DNA of 44,691 nucleotides. Source: Prorocentrum cordatum (lineage: Eukaryota; Sar; Dinophyceae; Prorocentrales; Prorocentraceae). This document shows, in pieces, positions 11,071 through 23,316 of the stretch. A program made the translations under genes and the position numbers. The notes beneath the pieces were generated by a model. It ran no database searches and was not told where the DNA came from. It was given only the letters and a program-made list of their open reading frames with translations. The stretch covers positions 10,001 to 54,691 of the forward strand of contig CAUYUJ010006297.1 in assembly GCA_963575745.1 (NCBI GenBank), written 5' to 3'. Each line of letters begins with the position of its first letter. Position 1 is the stretch's first letter.

Positions 11071-11092
11071 CTCGAGCCGAAATGGCTGCATG
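11071..11092 (-). other. Weak spliced-leader-like sequence
   Basis: The minus strand reads CAGCCATTTCGGCTCGAG. It matches 16 of 22 SL positions overall and 15 of the last 17. It shares the same two changes as the better relic at 42761-42782. It lies about 240 bases upstream of the candidate ATG at 10834, on the same strand. It is suggestive only. Confidence 0.35.
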
Positions 11093-11178
11093 AGAGAAAA
11101 ACGACAGAAGAAAGGATTCGATTAGGGAATGAGCTACTACATCTACGTTTTGTGTGCGATCTCAGTGGCATGTGCATG

Positions 11179-11240
11179 TTCTACGTTCTACGTTCTACGT
11201 TCTAATTTCTACGTTCTACGTTCTAACTTCTACGTTCTAT
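11179..11240. repeat. TTCTACG heptamer repeat
   Basis: Tandem TTCTACG with variants TTCTAAT and TTCTAAC, about nine units. Confidence 0.85.
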
Positions 11241-11284
11241 TTTCTCTTCGCGTGGAGTGTTTTTTCCACGTTCTACGATTTAGA

Positions 11285-11512
11285 ACCTACAACCCTCTGG
11301 GCCGTGCCCACCGCCCCGGCGAGCCTCGGGGACAGGGCCTCCACGGTGTACCGCCGCGGGTCCAGCTCGGCCAGCGTGCCCGCGCGCGGACGCGCCGCGC
11401 GCGGCGGCGAGCTGCCAGAGGCCACCGCCGCCCTGGGCCACGGCGGCGGCTCCAGGGAGCGGGGGCCTTGGGTCGATGGGCTGGCGCCGCGCACGAGTGG
11501 GGGTGGAGCCCC
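11285..11512. other. GC-rich orphan exon-like block, strand unclear
   Basis: Both strands hold an open frame with very GC-rich third positions. The minus strand reads GTLAELDPRRYTVEALSPRL; the plus strand reads LWAVPTAPASLGDRASTVYR. The minus reading looks more protein-like and agrees with the other genes. No flanking exons were identified, so this may be a fragment. Confidence 0.3.
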
Positions 11513-11516
11513 GTCC

Positions 11517-12086
11517 TCTTCCTCTCCTCCTCATCCTCCTCCTCTCCTCCTCCTCTCACTCCTCCTCCTCCTCCTCTCCTCCTCCCTCTCATCATCATCC
11601 CTACCTCCTCCTCCCTCTACTCCTCCTCCTCCTCCTCATCCTCCTCCTTCCTACCGACTAGTCCTCCTCCTCCTCCGCGCCGCCGCGCCGTCCTGCGCCT
11701 CATCCTCCTCCTCATGCGTCTACTCCTCCTCCTCCGCCCCCCCCGTCTCTCCTCTGTTCCTCCTCCTCTCTTCCTGCTCGTCCTCAGCTCCTCGCCGCCT
11801 CTTAATGATCCTGCTTGCCTCCTCCTCCGCTCATCCTCCTCCTCCTCCTCCGCCCCTCCCCCCCCCCGCCCGCCGCCTCCTCCTCCTGCCTCCTCCTCCG
11901 CCTCCTCCGCCGAATGCTCCTCCTGCAAGTCCAGCCTCCTCCGCCGCCTTTCATATCCTGCTCCTATACTCCTCCTCCTCATCATCATCATCATCCTCCT
12001 CATCCGGTTTACCCCTCTCCTCCTCCTACTCTTCTCCTCCCTACTCCTCCTACCTCCTCCTCTCCTCCTCCCGATTCAGCATCATC
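11517..12086. repeat. CCT/TCC-rich microsatellite block
   Basis: Runs of CCT and TCC interrupted by short GC-rich words and a few CAT triplets at about 11982-12000. No gene is seen. Confidence 0.85.
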
Positions 12087-12948
<862 letters not shown>

Positions 12949-13130
12949 CCTCCTTCTGTAATGACATGACTCTGGCCGCTGGCCTATCTCGGAGAACGAC
13001 CACACTCAGTATCCCCATCCACCTTCTCCTCCTCCTCGTACTCCTCCGCGCCCTCCCGTTCTTCTTCGACATGCTATCGGGACCCCCTGTTGCTACCCCC
13101 TCCCCTTGACCTGGACGGGGGGGGGCCGCG

Positions 13131-13915
13131 GTGCGCTGGAGTGTCCAAGCTGGCCCAAGATGGTCCCTGGAGCGCCTCGGAGAGCCCAAGACGACCTACA
13201 TGATGGCCAAAGAGAACGCAAGGTGCCTCAAGATGGCACCCAAGATGCTCCAAGAGGCCCCAACACCGCTCCAAGACGGCTCCAAGATGCTCCCGAAGCT
13301 CCAAGATGCTCCAAGAGGCTCCACGGAGTCCCCCACGGAGGCCCCCAAGAGGCCAAAATCCTTGTCAAAACCAACGGAAAATCAATGACTTTGGCCGCCT
13401 CGCCTTTTTGCTTTCGATGGCCTTCCGAGGCCTCAAGACGGCCCAAAGAGGGCCCCAAGAGAGGCCCAAGAGAGCCCCAAGATGGCCCCAAGAGCGCCCC
13501 AAGTGCGCTCCAAGAAGGGTCCAAGTGGCGATTGCAGGCACCCTCGAAGGGCGAGGCTAATTGAAGCTCCGCCCTTTTTGTTGATCGATGTCCTCCAACA
13601 TGGCTCCACAAGCGTCCCCAAGATTCCCAAGAGCGTCCCAAAAGGGCCCCAAGAGGCGCCCAGGAGACCCCAAGAGGCCCCAAGATGGCCCCAAGATGGC
13701 TCCAGGATGGCTCCAGGACGGCCCCGGCCCCCAGAAGGCCCCCAAGAGGACCCCACGCGGCCCCAAAAAGCCCCCCCGCCCCCCCGAGACACCCAAGACG
13801 CCCAGGAGCCCTCCAGGACCGCCGAAAGACCCCCAAGACGTCCCAACGGGCCTCCAAGAAACGCCCAAGAGATATTCCAAGAGGTTCCGAGAGGCATCCA
13901 AGAGACCTCTGGCCT
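13131..13915 (+). repeat. CCAAGA interspersed repeat, copy A of a composite
   Basis: Dozens of units of the type GGCCCCAAGATGGC / CCAAGAGGGC. Two non-repetitive islands lie within: one near 13370-13430 (CAATGACTTTGGCCGC and CCTTTTTGCTTTCG) and one near 13558-13605 (TTTTTGTTGATCGATGTCC). Related islands appear in reverse complement near 44350 and 44550, so this is an element with a defined structure and not just a satellite. Confidence 0.75.
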
Positions 13916-13929
13916 TTTTGATTGCCCTC

Positions 13930-14050
13930 CTCCTCCTGCTCATCCTTCGTCCTCCTACTCCTTATCTTCCTCCTCCTCCTCCTCCTCTTCATCCTCCTCC
14001 TCCCACCCCTCCTTATCATCATCCTGCTCAGTTTCCTTATCCCCACTCCC
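13930..14050. repeat. CCT-rich microsatellite
   Basis: CCTCCTCCT and CATCCTCC runs between the CCAAGA array and the next element. Confidence 0.8.
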
Positions 14051-14157
14051 TCATCCATCCATCCATCCAGCCCCCTCCTTCTCCTCCTCCCTCCTTCGCA
14101 CGGTTCGGCCGTCCACCTCTTTGCTCCCGCACTTCCCTGATCACCTCTACTCGCCTT

Positions 14158-14740
14158 GAAATCGTTTCTGGATTGGCTGGTGGGGATGCGCAAGTTGTTG
14201 GTCTACAGGCTCGCGAGGCGGGTCGAAAACCGTCCGAACACTAGCCGGGCCGCGACGAGGCAGCAGGAAAAGAAAGGCAAGCTAAGCGAGCGAGCGGGCA
14301 ACCAATCAGAACGAGAGCCAGATCCGATACTCCCAATGCCGGTAGCGTTGGAAATCCCGGTGGCGACCAGCAAGTAAGCGCAGCCAAAATGGCGCGGCGG
14401 CGCGACCATGAACACGCAGGTCGACCGCTCTGTGCGAGTCAGGCAAACAGCACCGTCAGAGACGAACTAGACCGACAAGCACACCCACACGACATCCGTG
14501 AAGTAGGCGACACAAATGCCAAAACATCGTGTCGGCGCAAGAGTGAAGAGGGGCAACCTCATCACCGACAAGACTGCAAACGGCAGTAAAACCTGTAACA
14601 CTTGTCGAAAGCGAAGTCCACGCAGGAGAACGTCGGCCAACGAACGTACACAGCCACGCGACAAAGGTCAGCCGGCAACAGCGATGTCCGGGGCAACGGA
14701 ACACGACAAATTACACGCTGGTGGGGATACGCGAAGCGTC
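14158..14740 (+). repeat. Element with GCTGGTGGGGAT at both ends
   Basis: The block begins ATCGTTTCTGGATTGGCTGG followed by TGGGGAT, and ends CGCTGGTGGGGATACGCGAA followed by GCGTCTAGAATTC. The same two ends, inverted, bound a shorter block at 43796-44120. The interiors differ in length (about 580 versus 325). A 12-base core identical to the SL (GCCATTTTGGCT on the minus strand) lies at 14381-14392. I see no coding frame I would defend. Confidence 0.6.
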
Positions 14741-15194
14741 TAGAATTCACACCGAGTGTAACAACAGGGCCTTCCTCCTCGTAATCCTTCTTGTTTGGCC
14801 TTCGGGGTCCAGGGGCCCAGCGGAGCGGGGTGAGCCGCGGGGGGCAGCCTTCCAAGAAGGCTGGTGGCTTCTGAGGCGGGGTAGGCCCCTTTTGTAAACC
14901 TCACGATAAGGCTTCTCAGGACGCGAGAGGGCCGATACAGGGTAGAGCCAGAGCGCCTTCTCATCAGGTCGTCTCTCCCCACGTCCAACCCCCCAGAGCG
15001 CACCCGCAGGAGCCCTCAGAGGGCCTCGTGCAGCGCAGGACTTTGTACACTCCACCCTCTGCTGATGTCTAAAAGCAGCCACAACAGGCAACAGCGCGGT
15101 TTTCCCTGTTCCCGGCGCTGTAGCGCCCATACAGAAAACAAGAGGGAAAGCGAGGCAAACACCGGGCCGCCAGGGACGTCCCCGCGACCGCCAC
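14741..15194. other. Unclassified sequence, no defended gene
   Basis: A minus-strand open frame covers this stretch (SRPEKPYREVYKRGLPRLRS; GATAPGTGKTALLPVVAAF), but it runs straight on into the TCTTGG repeat and lacks supporting exons. It may belong to the repeat composite beside it. Confidence 0.3.
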
Positions 15195-15420
15195 CTTGAG
15201 GCCATCTGGGGCGTCTTGTCGCGCTCTTGGAGCTCTTGGAGCTCTCTTGGCGCTTCTGGAGCCTCCTGGAGCTCTTGGGGCGCTCTTGAAGCGTCTTGGA
15301 GCGCTTCTTGGAGCTCCTGGAGCTCTTGGAGCGCTCTTGGAGCGCTCTTGGGCGGTCTTACAGGCCTCTTGAACCGCTCTTGGGGCTCTCTTGGCGCCTT
15401 CTGGGGGGCGGCTTCAGCCT
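15195..15420 (-). repeat. TCTTGG interspersed repeat
   Basis: Units of TCTTGGAGC and TCTTGGGGC, the complement of the CCAAGA family. Confidence 0.8.
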
Positions 15421-15525
15421 CCCGACGCGATCCCGGCGCGCTCCTGGGGCCCCCGGGCCCCCATGGCGTGTCGAGGGGCTGACCTGGGAGCCACCAGCCC
15501 TGTAGCCCGGTCCCCCGGTATGTGT

Positions 15526-15774
15526 ATATATAGACACATACATACAACATACACTATACAACATTATTTCACATACACATACACATACATACATACATAC
15601 ATACATACATACATACATACATACATACATACATGCATGCATGCATGCATACATACATACATACATACATACAATACATACGTACAATACATACATACAG
15701 AAAGACAGACAGACAGACAGACAGACAGGCAGGCAGGCAGGCAGACAGACAGACAGACAGCCATACTTACATAC

Positions 15775-15805
<31 letters not shown>

Positions 15806-16262
15806 CATGCAACATACACTATATAACATACATACGCACAAACACACATACACATACAGATATACATGCACACATACATACATACATACATACATACATA
15901 CATGAATACATACATACATACATACATGCATCCATACATCCATGCATCCATACATCCATACAGCCATGCATCCATACATCCATACAGACATGCATGCATG
16001 CATACATACATGCATGCATGCATGCATACATACATACATACATTACATCACATGCATCACATACATCCACACATCCATACATCCATACATCCATACATAC
16101 ATACGTCCATACAACCATACATCCATACATACATACATGCATGCATGCATGCATGCATGCATGCATGCATACATCCATACGTACATACATGCATGCATGC
16201 ATAAATGCATCCACAACAACACACAAACATTCATACATGCATGCATGCATACATACGTATAC
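15526..16262. repeat. (ACAT)n / (CAGA)n / (GCAT)n microsatellite block
   Basis: Tetranucleotide runs of ACAT with GCAT and CCAT variants, a CAGA/CAGG stretch at about 15695-15765 and short AT runs at 15775-15805. All long open frames here are repeat artefacts. Confidence 0.95.
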
Positions 16263-16317
16263 TCGAACCACGCGCGCGCGCTTCGCGCGCTTACGTTCTA
16301 GCTAGGAACAGATTCTT

Positions 16318-16563
16318 CGTGACCATCATCATCGTCATCCTTGTCATCATCGCCATCATCATCAGGACAATCGTCATCAGCAGTACCACCACCATCATCG
16401 TCATCGCCATCGCCATCATCACCGTCGCTGTCAGCGCCACCTTAATCATCATCATCATCATCAGAAGCAGCAGCAACAGCATCATCACCACCACCATCGT
16501 CATCATCATCGTCATCGTCAGCATCACCATCAGCATCATCATCATGCTCATCATCATGATCAG

Positions 16564-16596
<33 letters not shown>

Positions 16597-16795
16597 TATC
16601 ATCATCATAAGCATCATCACCGCCACTAACATCCATATCATCATCAGCAACATCACCATCATCGGCATCATCGGCATCACCACCACCACCATCATCATCA
16701 TCGTCAACGTCGTCGTCTCCGTCCTTATCATAATCAGCATCATCATCATCAGCATCATCATCATCACCGTCGTCATCACCATCATCTCCTCGTCC
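16318..16795. repeat. (ATC)n microsatellite with GTC, ACC and AGC variants
   Basis: Trinucleotide array; its Ile-, Met- and Asp-rich frames are not genes. Confidence 0.9.
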
Positions 16796-16885
16796 TTCTC
16801 CCCCTACTCCTCCCGCCTGTTTTCCCCGCTCTCCTGAATATCAAAGCCTTGCTCTTCTCTCACGTCCTTCTCACTCTTCCCCCCT

Positions 16886-17152
16886 CTAGTACTCCTCATC
16901 CTGCGTTCTCCTTTCTGCCCAGTCCTCAGCAGCCCTCCCCAAGCCCAGGAATCTGGAAGCCACAACATCTTGCACATTCCAATGGAAACATATTGTAGTT
17001 TGCCTCTGGAGACACTCTTGGTCGCTTGCGCCGTCCAAGGATCTCCAGCGCCACTGGACCTTAGCTAATGCCGCGTTCGGGCTTGCGTGAGCTGCTCGAA
17101 GCCTCAAGGTTCGCGTGGGCTCTATCTCAGACCGTCTTGGAGTTGCACGCAA
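16886..17152 (-). CDS. Isolated minus-strand open frame, possible exon
   Basis: A non-repetitive island between two ATC arrays holds an 88-codon frame that includes ALAKVQWRWRSLDGASDQE and QDVVASRFLGLGRAAEDW before a stop. It has the strand of the other genes, but third-position bias is weak and no partner exon was found. I do not recognise it. Confidence 0.25.
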   Translation of the reverse strand: MRATPRRSEIEPTRTLRLRAAHASPNAALAKVQWRWRSLDGASDQECLQRQTTICFHWNVQDVVASRFLGLGRAAEDWAERRTQDEEY

Positions 17153-17164
17153 ATCTCCTGAGAA

Positions 17165-17631
17165 ATTGGAGTCGCCGCCGTCATCGGTATCATCGGCGTC
17201 GTCGTCGCCGTCATCGTGGTCATCATCATCATCATCATCATCGGAATCGTCATCGTCGTCATCGTCGTCGTCGTCATCGAAATTCTCAAGATCGTCTTCA
17301 TCTAAACCACCGTCCCGTCACCGTCGTCGTCGTCGTCGTCATCATGAGCTTCAACCTCATCGTCATCAGCATCGTCTTCATCGACGTCGTCATCCTCTGC
17401 ACCATCATCGGCATCGGCAGCGCCATAGGCATCGTCACTTTTATTGGCAGCATCATCAACATCACCATCATATTAATCATCATCAGCATCAGCATCAGCA
17501 TCAGCATCAGCATCAGCATCAGCATCATCATCATCATCAGCATCAGCATCAGCATCAGCATCAGCATCAGCATCAGCATCATCATCATCATCATCATCAG
17601 CATCATCATCATCATCATCATCATCATCACC

Positions 17632-17665
<34 letters not shown>

Positions 17666-18190
17666 TCATAACCATCATCATCATCATCATCATCATCATC
17701 AGCAGCAGCATCATCATCAAATTCACCATCATCAACATTGACATCACCATCCGCACATTCCTCATAACCGCCAACAGCATCATCACCATCGTCATCATGA
17801 CCATTACCATCATCATCATCACCAACATCACCATAGCATCAACACCATCATCAACAGTATGGTGGTTATCATCCTCATCATCATCTTCCTCGTCCCCATC
17901 ATCCTCATCAGCATCAGCAGCAGCAACAGGAGCAGCAGCGGGTCGTCGTCATCACCATGAGCATGATCATGATCATGATCATCATGATCATCAGCACAAT
18001 CATCCTCATCAGAATCATCGGAATCATCACCACCATCAGTACCATCATCATCATCAGCATCATCAACAGCATTATCATCATCATTACCATCACCACTACC
18101 ACAATCAGAATCATCAGCATCATCATAATCAGCATCACCATAACAATCATCATCATCATCATCATCATCAGTCGTCATAGTCGTCGCCGC

Positions 18191-18224
<34 letters not shown>

Positions 18225-18360
18225 TGCATCAGTATCATCAGCATCATCATCGTCAACGTCTCACCATCGCCATCACCATCACTATCATCATCATCAACAG
18301 CATCATCATCATCGGCAGCAGCATCATCAATATCAGCATCATCATCAGCATCATCATCCT
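17165..18360. repeat. (ATC)n / (CAG)n-like microsatellite block
   Basis: CAT, CAG and CAC triplets with GTC stretches near its start. No gene is seen. Confidence 0.95.
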
Positions 18361-18529
18361 GGAGGCCATCGTCGTCCTCATGCTGAGTCATGGCGCCCTC
18401 TTGACGGCCTGCTGGGCCGCATCGGGGCAACATGCGAGACCTCTGAGACCAGTGGGCGGTGAGAAACTGGACAAAAAGACGGGAGTGCGGCAGACCATCA
18501 AGAACCTAAGGGAAATCGCAAAATCTGGC
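18361..18529. other. Short unique stretch
   Basis: Non-repetitive sequence between the ATC array and the next TCTTGG array. No defended frame. Confidence 0.3.
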
Positions 18530-18790
18530 CTCTGGAAACTCCCTTGGGGGAGTTCGGGGCTCTCGTGCGCCGTCTTGGAGGCCTTCGGAGTCGTCAGGAG
18601 GCTATCTTGGGACGTCTCGGAGCGTTCTTGCATCATCGTGGCGGAGCTATCTTGGACTGCCTGTTGGAGCTCTCTGGGGTCTCCGAAGGGCTCTTTGGGG
18701 TCGCGTTGAAGGTCTCAGGGGCCGTCCCGGGGCTGTCTTGGCGGCCTCTCAGGCTGTCTCTGGGCGACATGGGAAGCCTCCGAGGGCCGT
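18530..18790 (-). repeat. TCTTGG interspersed repeat
   Basis: Degenerate units of TCTTGG with GCCGTCTTGG and GGGGTC words, the same family as at 15195, 22640, 24300, 28805 and 44165. Confidence 0.7.
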
Positions 18791-18824
18791 TGTGGGCAGT
18801 GGGAAAGCCGATGATCCTCCTTCC

Positions 18825-19225
18825 CCGCCTACTCCTCCTCCTCCCCCTCCTCCTCTGACTCCTCCTCCTTCTTCTTATGAAAGTCCTCCTCATTCCACCT
18901 CCTTCGACAACTCCGCTTCCTTCCGCTTGCCCCCCACTCATCCTGCCCCACATCATCCTGATTTTCATCCTCGCCCCTCTCCCCATTCATACTCGCCCGT
19001 TTCTTCCTCCTCTTCCTCCTCCTCCTCCACCTTCTTCTCCTCCTCCTCCTCCTCCTCCTCCTCCTGTTCCTCCTCTCCTCCTCCCCCTCCTCCTCCTCGT
19101 ATTCCTCCTCTCCTCCTCCCCCTCCTCCTCCTTCTCCTCCTCCTCCCTCTCCTCCTCGTCCTTCTCCTCCTCCTCCTCCTCCTCCTCCTCCTACTCCTCC
19201 TCCTGCTCCTCCTCCCCCTCCTCTT
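18825..19225. repeat. CCT-rich microsatellite
   Basis: CCTCCTCCT runs with CTT variants. Gly/Arg/Glu- and Pro/Ser/Leu-rich frames are by-products. Confidence 0.9.
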
Positions 19226-19238
19226 CTTTCCTCTCCAG

Positions 19239-19300
19239 ATCTCTCTCTCTCCGCGCGCGCGCGGCGCCAGAAGCGTGGCGGGCGGAGGCGGCAGCAACGA

Positions 19301-19338
<38 letters not shown>

Positions 19339-19514
19339 TCGGCGACGACAACCTCTCTCTCTGCCCGGTCGCCCCTGCGTCGGGCAGCGCCTGCTCAGGA
19401 GGGGTCCCAGGCCTCTCCCCCATGCACTCGTCGTCGCTGGCGTCGCCGCCGCCGCCGCCGCGGTCGTCCTCCCCTTCGCCGTCGCCGACTGCGGGCAGGC
19501 CGCCCCAGGCTTGA
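19239..19514. other. GC-rich block with open frames on both strands
   Basis: It contains a short GGCGAC repeat at about 19302-19340. The plus frame reads LCPVAPASGSACSGGVPGLS and ends at a stop at 19514; the minus frame reads DASDDECMGERPGTPPEQAL. Neither can be preferred from the sequence alone. ATGCATG words follow at 19610-19645. Confidence 0.25.
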
Positions 19515-19671
19515 CGTGTGGCGACGCCTCGTGCCCCGGGCGTGCACCTCGTCGCCCTCGCCGCGGCAGGCTCGGGGTGGGAATGCTTTCCCCCGCGGGA
19601 TAGGGTTGTTGATGCATGATCAATGCATGAATGCATGTATGCATGAACTCATCGTTGTTTCTAATACTAAA

Positions 19672-20070
19672 TCACTGCAGTGTTACTACATGATCCACAC
19701 GCGGAGCATGTATTAACAACGGCACTGTACTTTCCCCCGCGCGCTGCCCACCTTGCAGGAGGTTCAAGTCGATGGGCTTGCACTCGCCGCCCGCCCGCGG
19801 CATCTTGCGGCCGCCCGCGTGCTCGAGGGGGTTGCGCGCCGAGGGGAGCGCGCGCGCGCAGAGGCTGGCCATGCAACGCCTCCTCGTGCCATTCCGAAGC
19901 TTTGCGCGGGCGTTTGGAGAGCGGTCGTCCTCGGGGTTCGCTCTGAGCAGAGAGTCTGTCGGCGCACCGCCGCGGCGAACCCCTGCAGCCCGCGGCGCCG
20001 CCGAGTCGGCGCGATGCTTTGCAGTGGGCGGCTCCATCCCGCCATGGATGCCGTCGTGGACTTCTGCGCA
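19672..20070 (-). other. Possible minus-strand coding fragment
   Basis: A minus frame reads PEDDRSPNARAKLRNGTRRR and GECKPIDLNLLQGGQRAGES before stopping near 19672. The plus strand is also open. No known family is recognised, and the call rests only on frame length and GC-rich codons. Confidence 0.25.
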
Positions 20071-20096
20071 TGTCTGGACCGACCGTCCCGGCATTT

Positions 20097-20240
20097 CTAT
20101 AGGCCTACCACGAGATGTTCTTAGAATCCGAACATGTTCTAAGAACAAAACAATGTTCTTAGAACACAAGCCCGACGCGTTAAAACAGGACAGCCCCGGC
20201 CAGAAATAGGTTCTTAGGCCATTATTTGGTAGGCCTATAG
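20097..20240. mobile_element. Small MITE-like element with 14-bp terminal inverted repeats
   Basis: CTATAGGCCTACCA at 20097-20110 is matched exactly in inverted orientation at 20227-20240. Inside, GTTCTTAGAA and TTCTAAGAAC occur several times (about 20114-20165) and can fold into hairpins. I found no convincing target-site duplication. There is no coding capacity, so it would be non-autonomous. Confidence 0.6.
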
Positions 20241-20372
20241 GCGAGACAGGACGCTTCGCCACTGCTTGAGTCACACTGGGCCCTGGTCCAGGGCGCGCGC
20301 CCGTTGGGAAGGAACCGCCGCAACGTCTTGGCTCCGAGGCTCTTCTTGTCATCTGCGATGCCGGCGCTAGCC

Positions 20373-20562
20373 ATGACGAGCGAACAGCACGCACCCATGC
20401 CCATAGGGAGGACGGAGGGGGCCATGGGTGCGTGTTGTCGGATGGGGGTCCCCGCTCGAACGGGAGCCTCCCCCGTTGTCCGACAACCCGCACCCATACT
20501 CATAGCAAGTCCTCCTCCCGCCGACCCCCCTATTGGTATGGGTGTGTGTTGTCCGTTCGTCA
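20373..20562. repeat. Nested imperfect inverted repeat
   Basis: TGACGAGCGAACAGCACGCA at about 20375 resembles the complement of the segment ending near 20562 (TGACGAACGGACAACACACA when reversed). An inner pair (GGGTGCGTGTTGTCGGA near 20426 and TCCGACAACCCGCACCC near 20478) folds as well. The whole 190 bases could form a long hairpin, as in foldback elements. Confidence 0.6.
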
Positions 20563-20661
20563 AGCCAGGGCTGCTGCCATCCCCAGGTGGCTCAGGTGGA
20601 AGCCCACCAACGCTGCGCGCTCGAGCACGAAGTCCGATCAGCATCCAAAAAGGAGGAGATG

Positions 20662-20727
20662 CCGAGGATGAGGATGAGGATGAAGATGATGATGAGGATG
20701 CGAATGAGGATGCGAATGAGGATGATG
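20662..20727. repeat. (GAGGAT)n-like repeat
   Basis: Short array of GAGGATGAGGAT with GCGAAT variants. Confidence 0.8.
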
Positions 20728-20879
20728 AAAATGGGGAAACCGAAAGGTACCGATACCGCTACTCCCCGGACCTCTCCTGGGGTGCGTTCTGACCAGAATT
20801 CCGAGGCGAATCCAGCGGTGGCGACGACAGAGGCCCAGGAGGCCCCAGAAAGGGAAAAACGAGGGGAGGGTATAGAGGC

Positions 20880-21521
20880 ATGGGTACCCCTTCCTCCTCT
20901 AAAACCAAGGAGGAAGAAGACTGCTGTCCACACCCGGCCCTCCGCCGAGCACCGGACGACTCCGTCGCGGGCTCGCACGGCTGCCCCCGGGCGACTCCGG
21001 GGCCCCCAGGGCGGGGCCCGCGGCCGCGCCGTGGAGCCCGAAGGACGGCAGGCCCGGCGGCTCCTGCACCGCAGGGGGGGGGCGAAGAGGAGGACGAGGA
21101 GGGCGAGAATGGCGAGGAGGGCGAGGATGGCGAGGAGGGCGAGGGCGATAAAGAGGAGGAGGGGGACGAGGAGGAGGAGGACAAGGAGGAGGAGGAGGAG
21201 GAGGGCGAGGGGCCGACGGGAAGACGCCCCTGTCGTCCTCTGCCTCGCCCTCGTCCGCGCACTCGCCCCCGCCATCGTGCTCGCCCGCGTATGGACACAC
21301 ACACTCCCCGAATGAACACAAGGGAAGAACGATTGACAGCCCGACCGTACCTCGAAGGGGCTGCCAAGTCGCCAAGTGAGCCGTCTTCTGGTGCCCCAAG
21401 CGGAGCCCCGACATCGGCCCACAACGGCGAGCGAGAAGGGCACTGGCTGATCATACAGTCTTATTCGATGTGTAACCAAAGAGCAAGCGGAACAGAAGAA
21501 ATCTGCGTGCGGTTACCATGA
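20880..21521 (+). other. Low-complexity open frame, doubtful gene
   Basis: The plus strand is open for about 210 codons with an acidic repeat (GEEEDEEGENGEEGEDGEEG) followed by Arg/Pro-rich sequence. Low-complexity GGCGAGGAG tracts open several frames at once. The orientation is opposite to all the supported genes. Confidence 0.2.
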
Positions 21522-22640
21522 AGCGACAGTGTGCGCGTGCCCCCCAGGGGACAGATGCGCCTCCCCCTCGAGGGTTTCACCGCATGGGAACCAGAGCGCG
21601 AAATGCGGCTCCGACAGAAAGGGAGTGGACCGGGGGCGCCCCGCGTGTGGATGCGGGCCCCCCGTGGGAGGAAGACCTGACTGCCCGGGGTACCACCAGC
21701 AGCGCCGCCCTTCACGAAAAGGAACTGGGCCACAACAAAATTCGGAGATGGACAGACCTCCCTTTAGTAAAACGTGGTTTAGTGAAAACGACCTGAGGCC
21801 CAAACCTGGCGGGCGCAAGCCTGGAAAATAACGGCCGCGGCGCCCTCTCGAGAACCGAAAACGGACAATTCACTAATCGACGTGTCACTGTGTTCTGTCC
21901 ACCCCCGAAGAATAGAGCCGCAACGCGCTTGCGGTTCTGATAAACAAGTGGAATAACGGAGGGCGGTATCGAGTGGGCTAATATCTTCATGGAAAGCACG
22001 GGGCGAGAAAGAAGACTGGACAGGCGGGCGCTCGGGTAGTAGGAAGAAATGCGAGAATGGGCGGGCGCAGCGAGGGAAGTTGGGAACGGGTACGCGAGAG
22101 GGGGGTGACGTTAATCAAGGGGCTGGTATTTGACATGCTTTTCGGGGATATCAGCCCATCCTGCGACTATGCCAACCTCAAAAAAACAGTTAAATGCAGA
22201 AGTAGGCGAGCTCGGCTTCGCACGGATAAGAGGGAACGCGATTCGGTGTTCAAGCGAAGCCGATATTGAACATCTGCATTTATCTGGTGGGCATCCGAAG
22301 GACTGGACGCCCGCGCCGCCGAAGCTGGCGCGTCCAACAACGCTCAAAACGAACATGCTGCTCCTGAAAAACTTAGCACTCGCTCTCATAAAAAAAGGGA
22401 AGAAGCGGGTTTCGGGTGGTCCTTGGTCTTTGGACCAGGATCTGCACATTCCGCACAGTCCTTCTCTCGTTATCTCTGCCCGTGGTAGTACCTGCGTGAC
22501 AAGTGACAAATGCTTGGCACACTATGCGTTAATTTCGTACCTGCGTACAGTGCCCTGAACCACCCGTTGCCGAGCCCATCCGATAGTTTGTACAAGCTCG
22601 GGGCTGGACGGAACCAAGGGGGAGAAAAATGCGGAGGTCA
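21522..22640. other. Largely featureless stretch
   Basis: Mixed-composition sequence without clear repeats. A plus frame at 22130-22558 reads TPAPPKLARPTTLKTNMLLL but shows no third-position bias. I see no supported gene. Confidence 0.3.
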
Positions 22641-23316
22641 CCGTCATGGGGCCGTCTTCGAGGCCTCTGGGGCCGTCTTGGAGCGGAAGTTGGCCTCTTG
22701 GGCCGTCCTGGAAACTTGGGAAACTGAAAAGGCGAGAACTCGAAAATCCTTAAAAGCCTACGTTGAATCAATGATTTGTGCCCCCTGGGGCTCCTGGGGA
22801 GCATCTTGGAGGCCTCTTGCGGCGTTTTGGAGGCCTCTTGAACAGTCAGGGGCTCATTCCGGGGTAGTCTCGGGCTGTCATTGGTCGTTCTCGCTGACTG
22901 GAAGCGCCATTTCTGGCGATCCGGTTTCGGATGCCGTTTTTAGGCCTCCTCGGGGCGCTTTGTAGGCAATGTTGAGGACTTTGGGACGCCGTTTTGAAGA
23001 CCTTCTGGGTGGGGCGTCTTGGGGGACTTTTGGGGGCCCCTGGGAACCTCTTGGGGCCTCCTGGGGGCCTCTTGGGGCGGAAAGCTGGGATTGTCGGTTC
23101 GCGTGTCCCCTCTTGGGCCTCTCTTGGGGCCATCTTGGGCCGTCTTCGGGCCCTTTTGGGGCCGTCTTGGGGGCCTCTTGGTCCGTGGTGGCTCGTCGGA
23201 AGCCCGAAAACGCGGGAAAGCTACACAATTCGGAACAACATAACTATAAAAACAATGATGTTGACCTCTCGGGCCGCTCTCTGGAGGGCTTTTGGAGGCG
23301 TCTTGGTCGGTCTCTT
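22640..23316 (-). repeat. TCTTGG interspersed repeat, left part of a duplicated block
   Basis: Units of GGCCGTCTTGGGG and CCTCTTGGGG. From about 22970 the sequence parallels 24300 onward: GACGCCGTTTTGAAG, GGGGCGGAAAGCT, GTTCGCGTG, then TGTTGACCTCTCGGGCCGCT. After the insertion at 23317-23517 the match resumes (TCTTGGAGCGGTT) and extends to about 23715. Confidence 0.75.

Noticed and set aside
13228-14193. A 321-codon minus-strand open frame
   Set aside because: It follows the CCAAGA repeat units in all three frames and has no non-repeat core.
14990-15180. Minus-strand GATAPGTGKTALL, resembling a Walker A P-loop
   Set aside because: The first Gly of the motif is missing, no Walker B or helicase motifs follow, and the frame runs into a low-complexity repeat.
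15526-16262. CRISPR-like array in the ACAT region
   Set aside because: There are no unique spacers; it is a simple tetranucleotide repeat.
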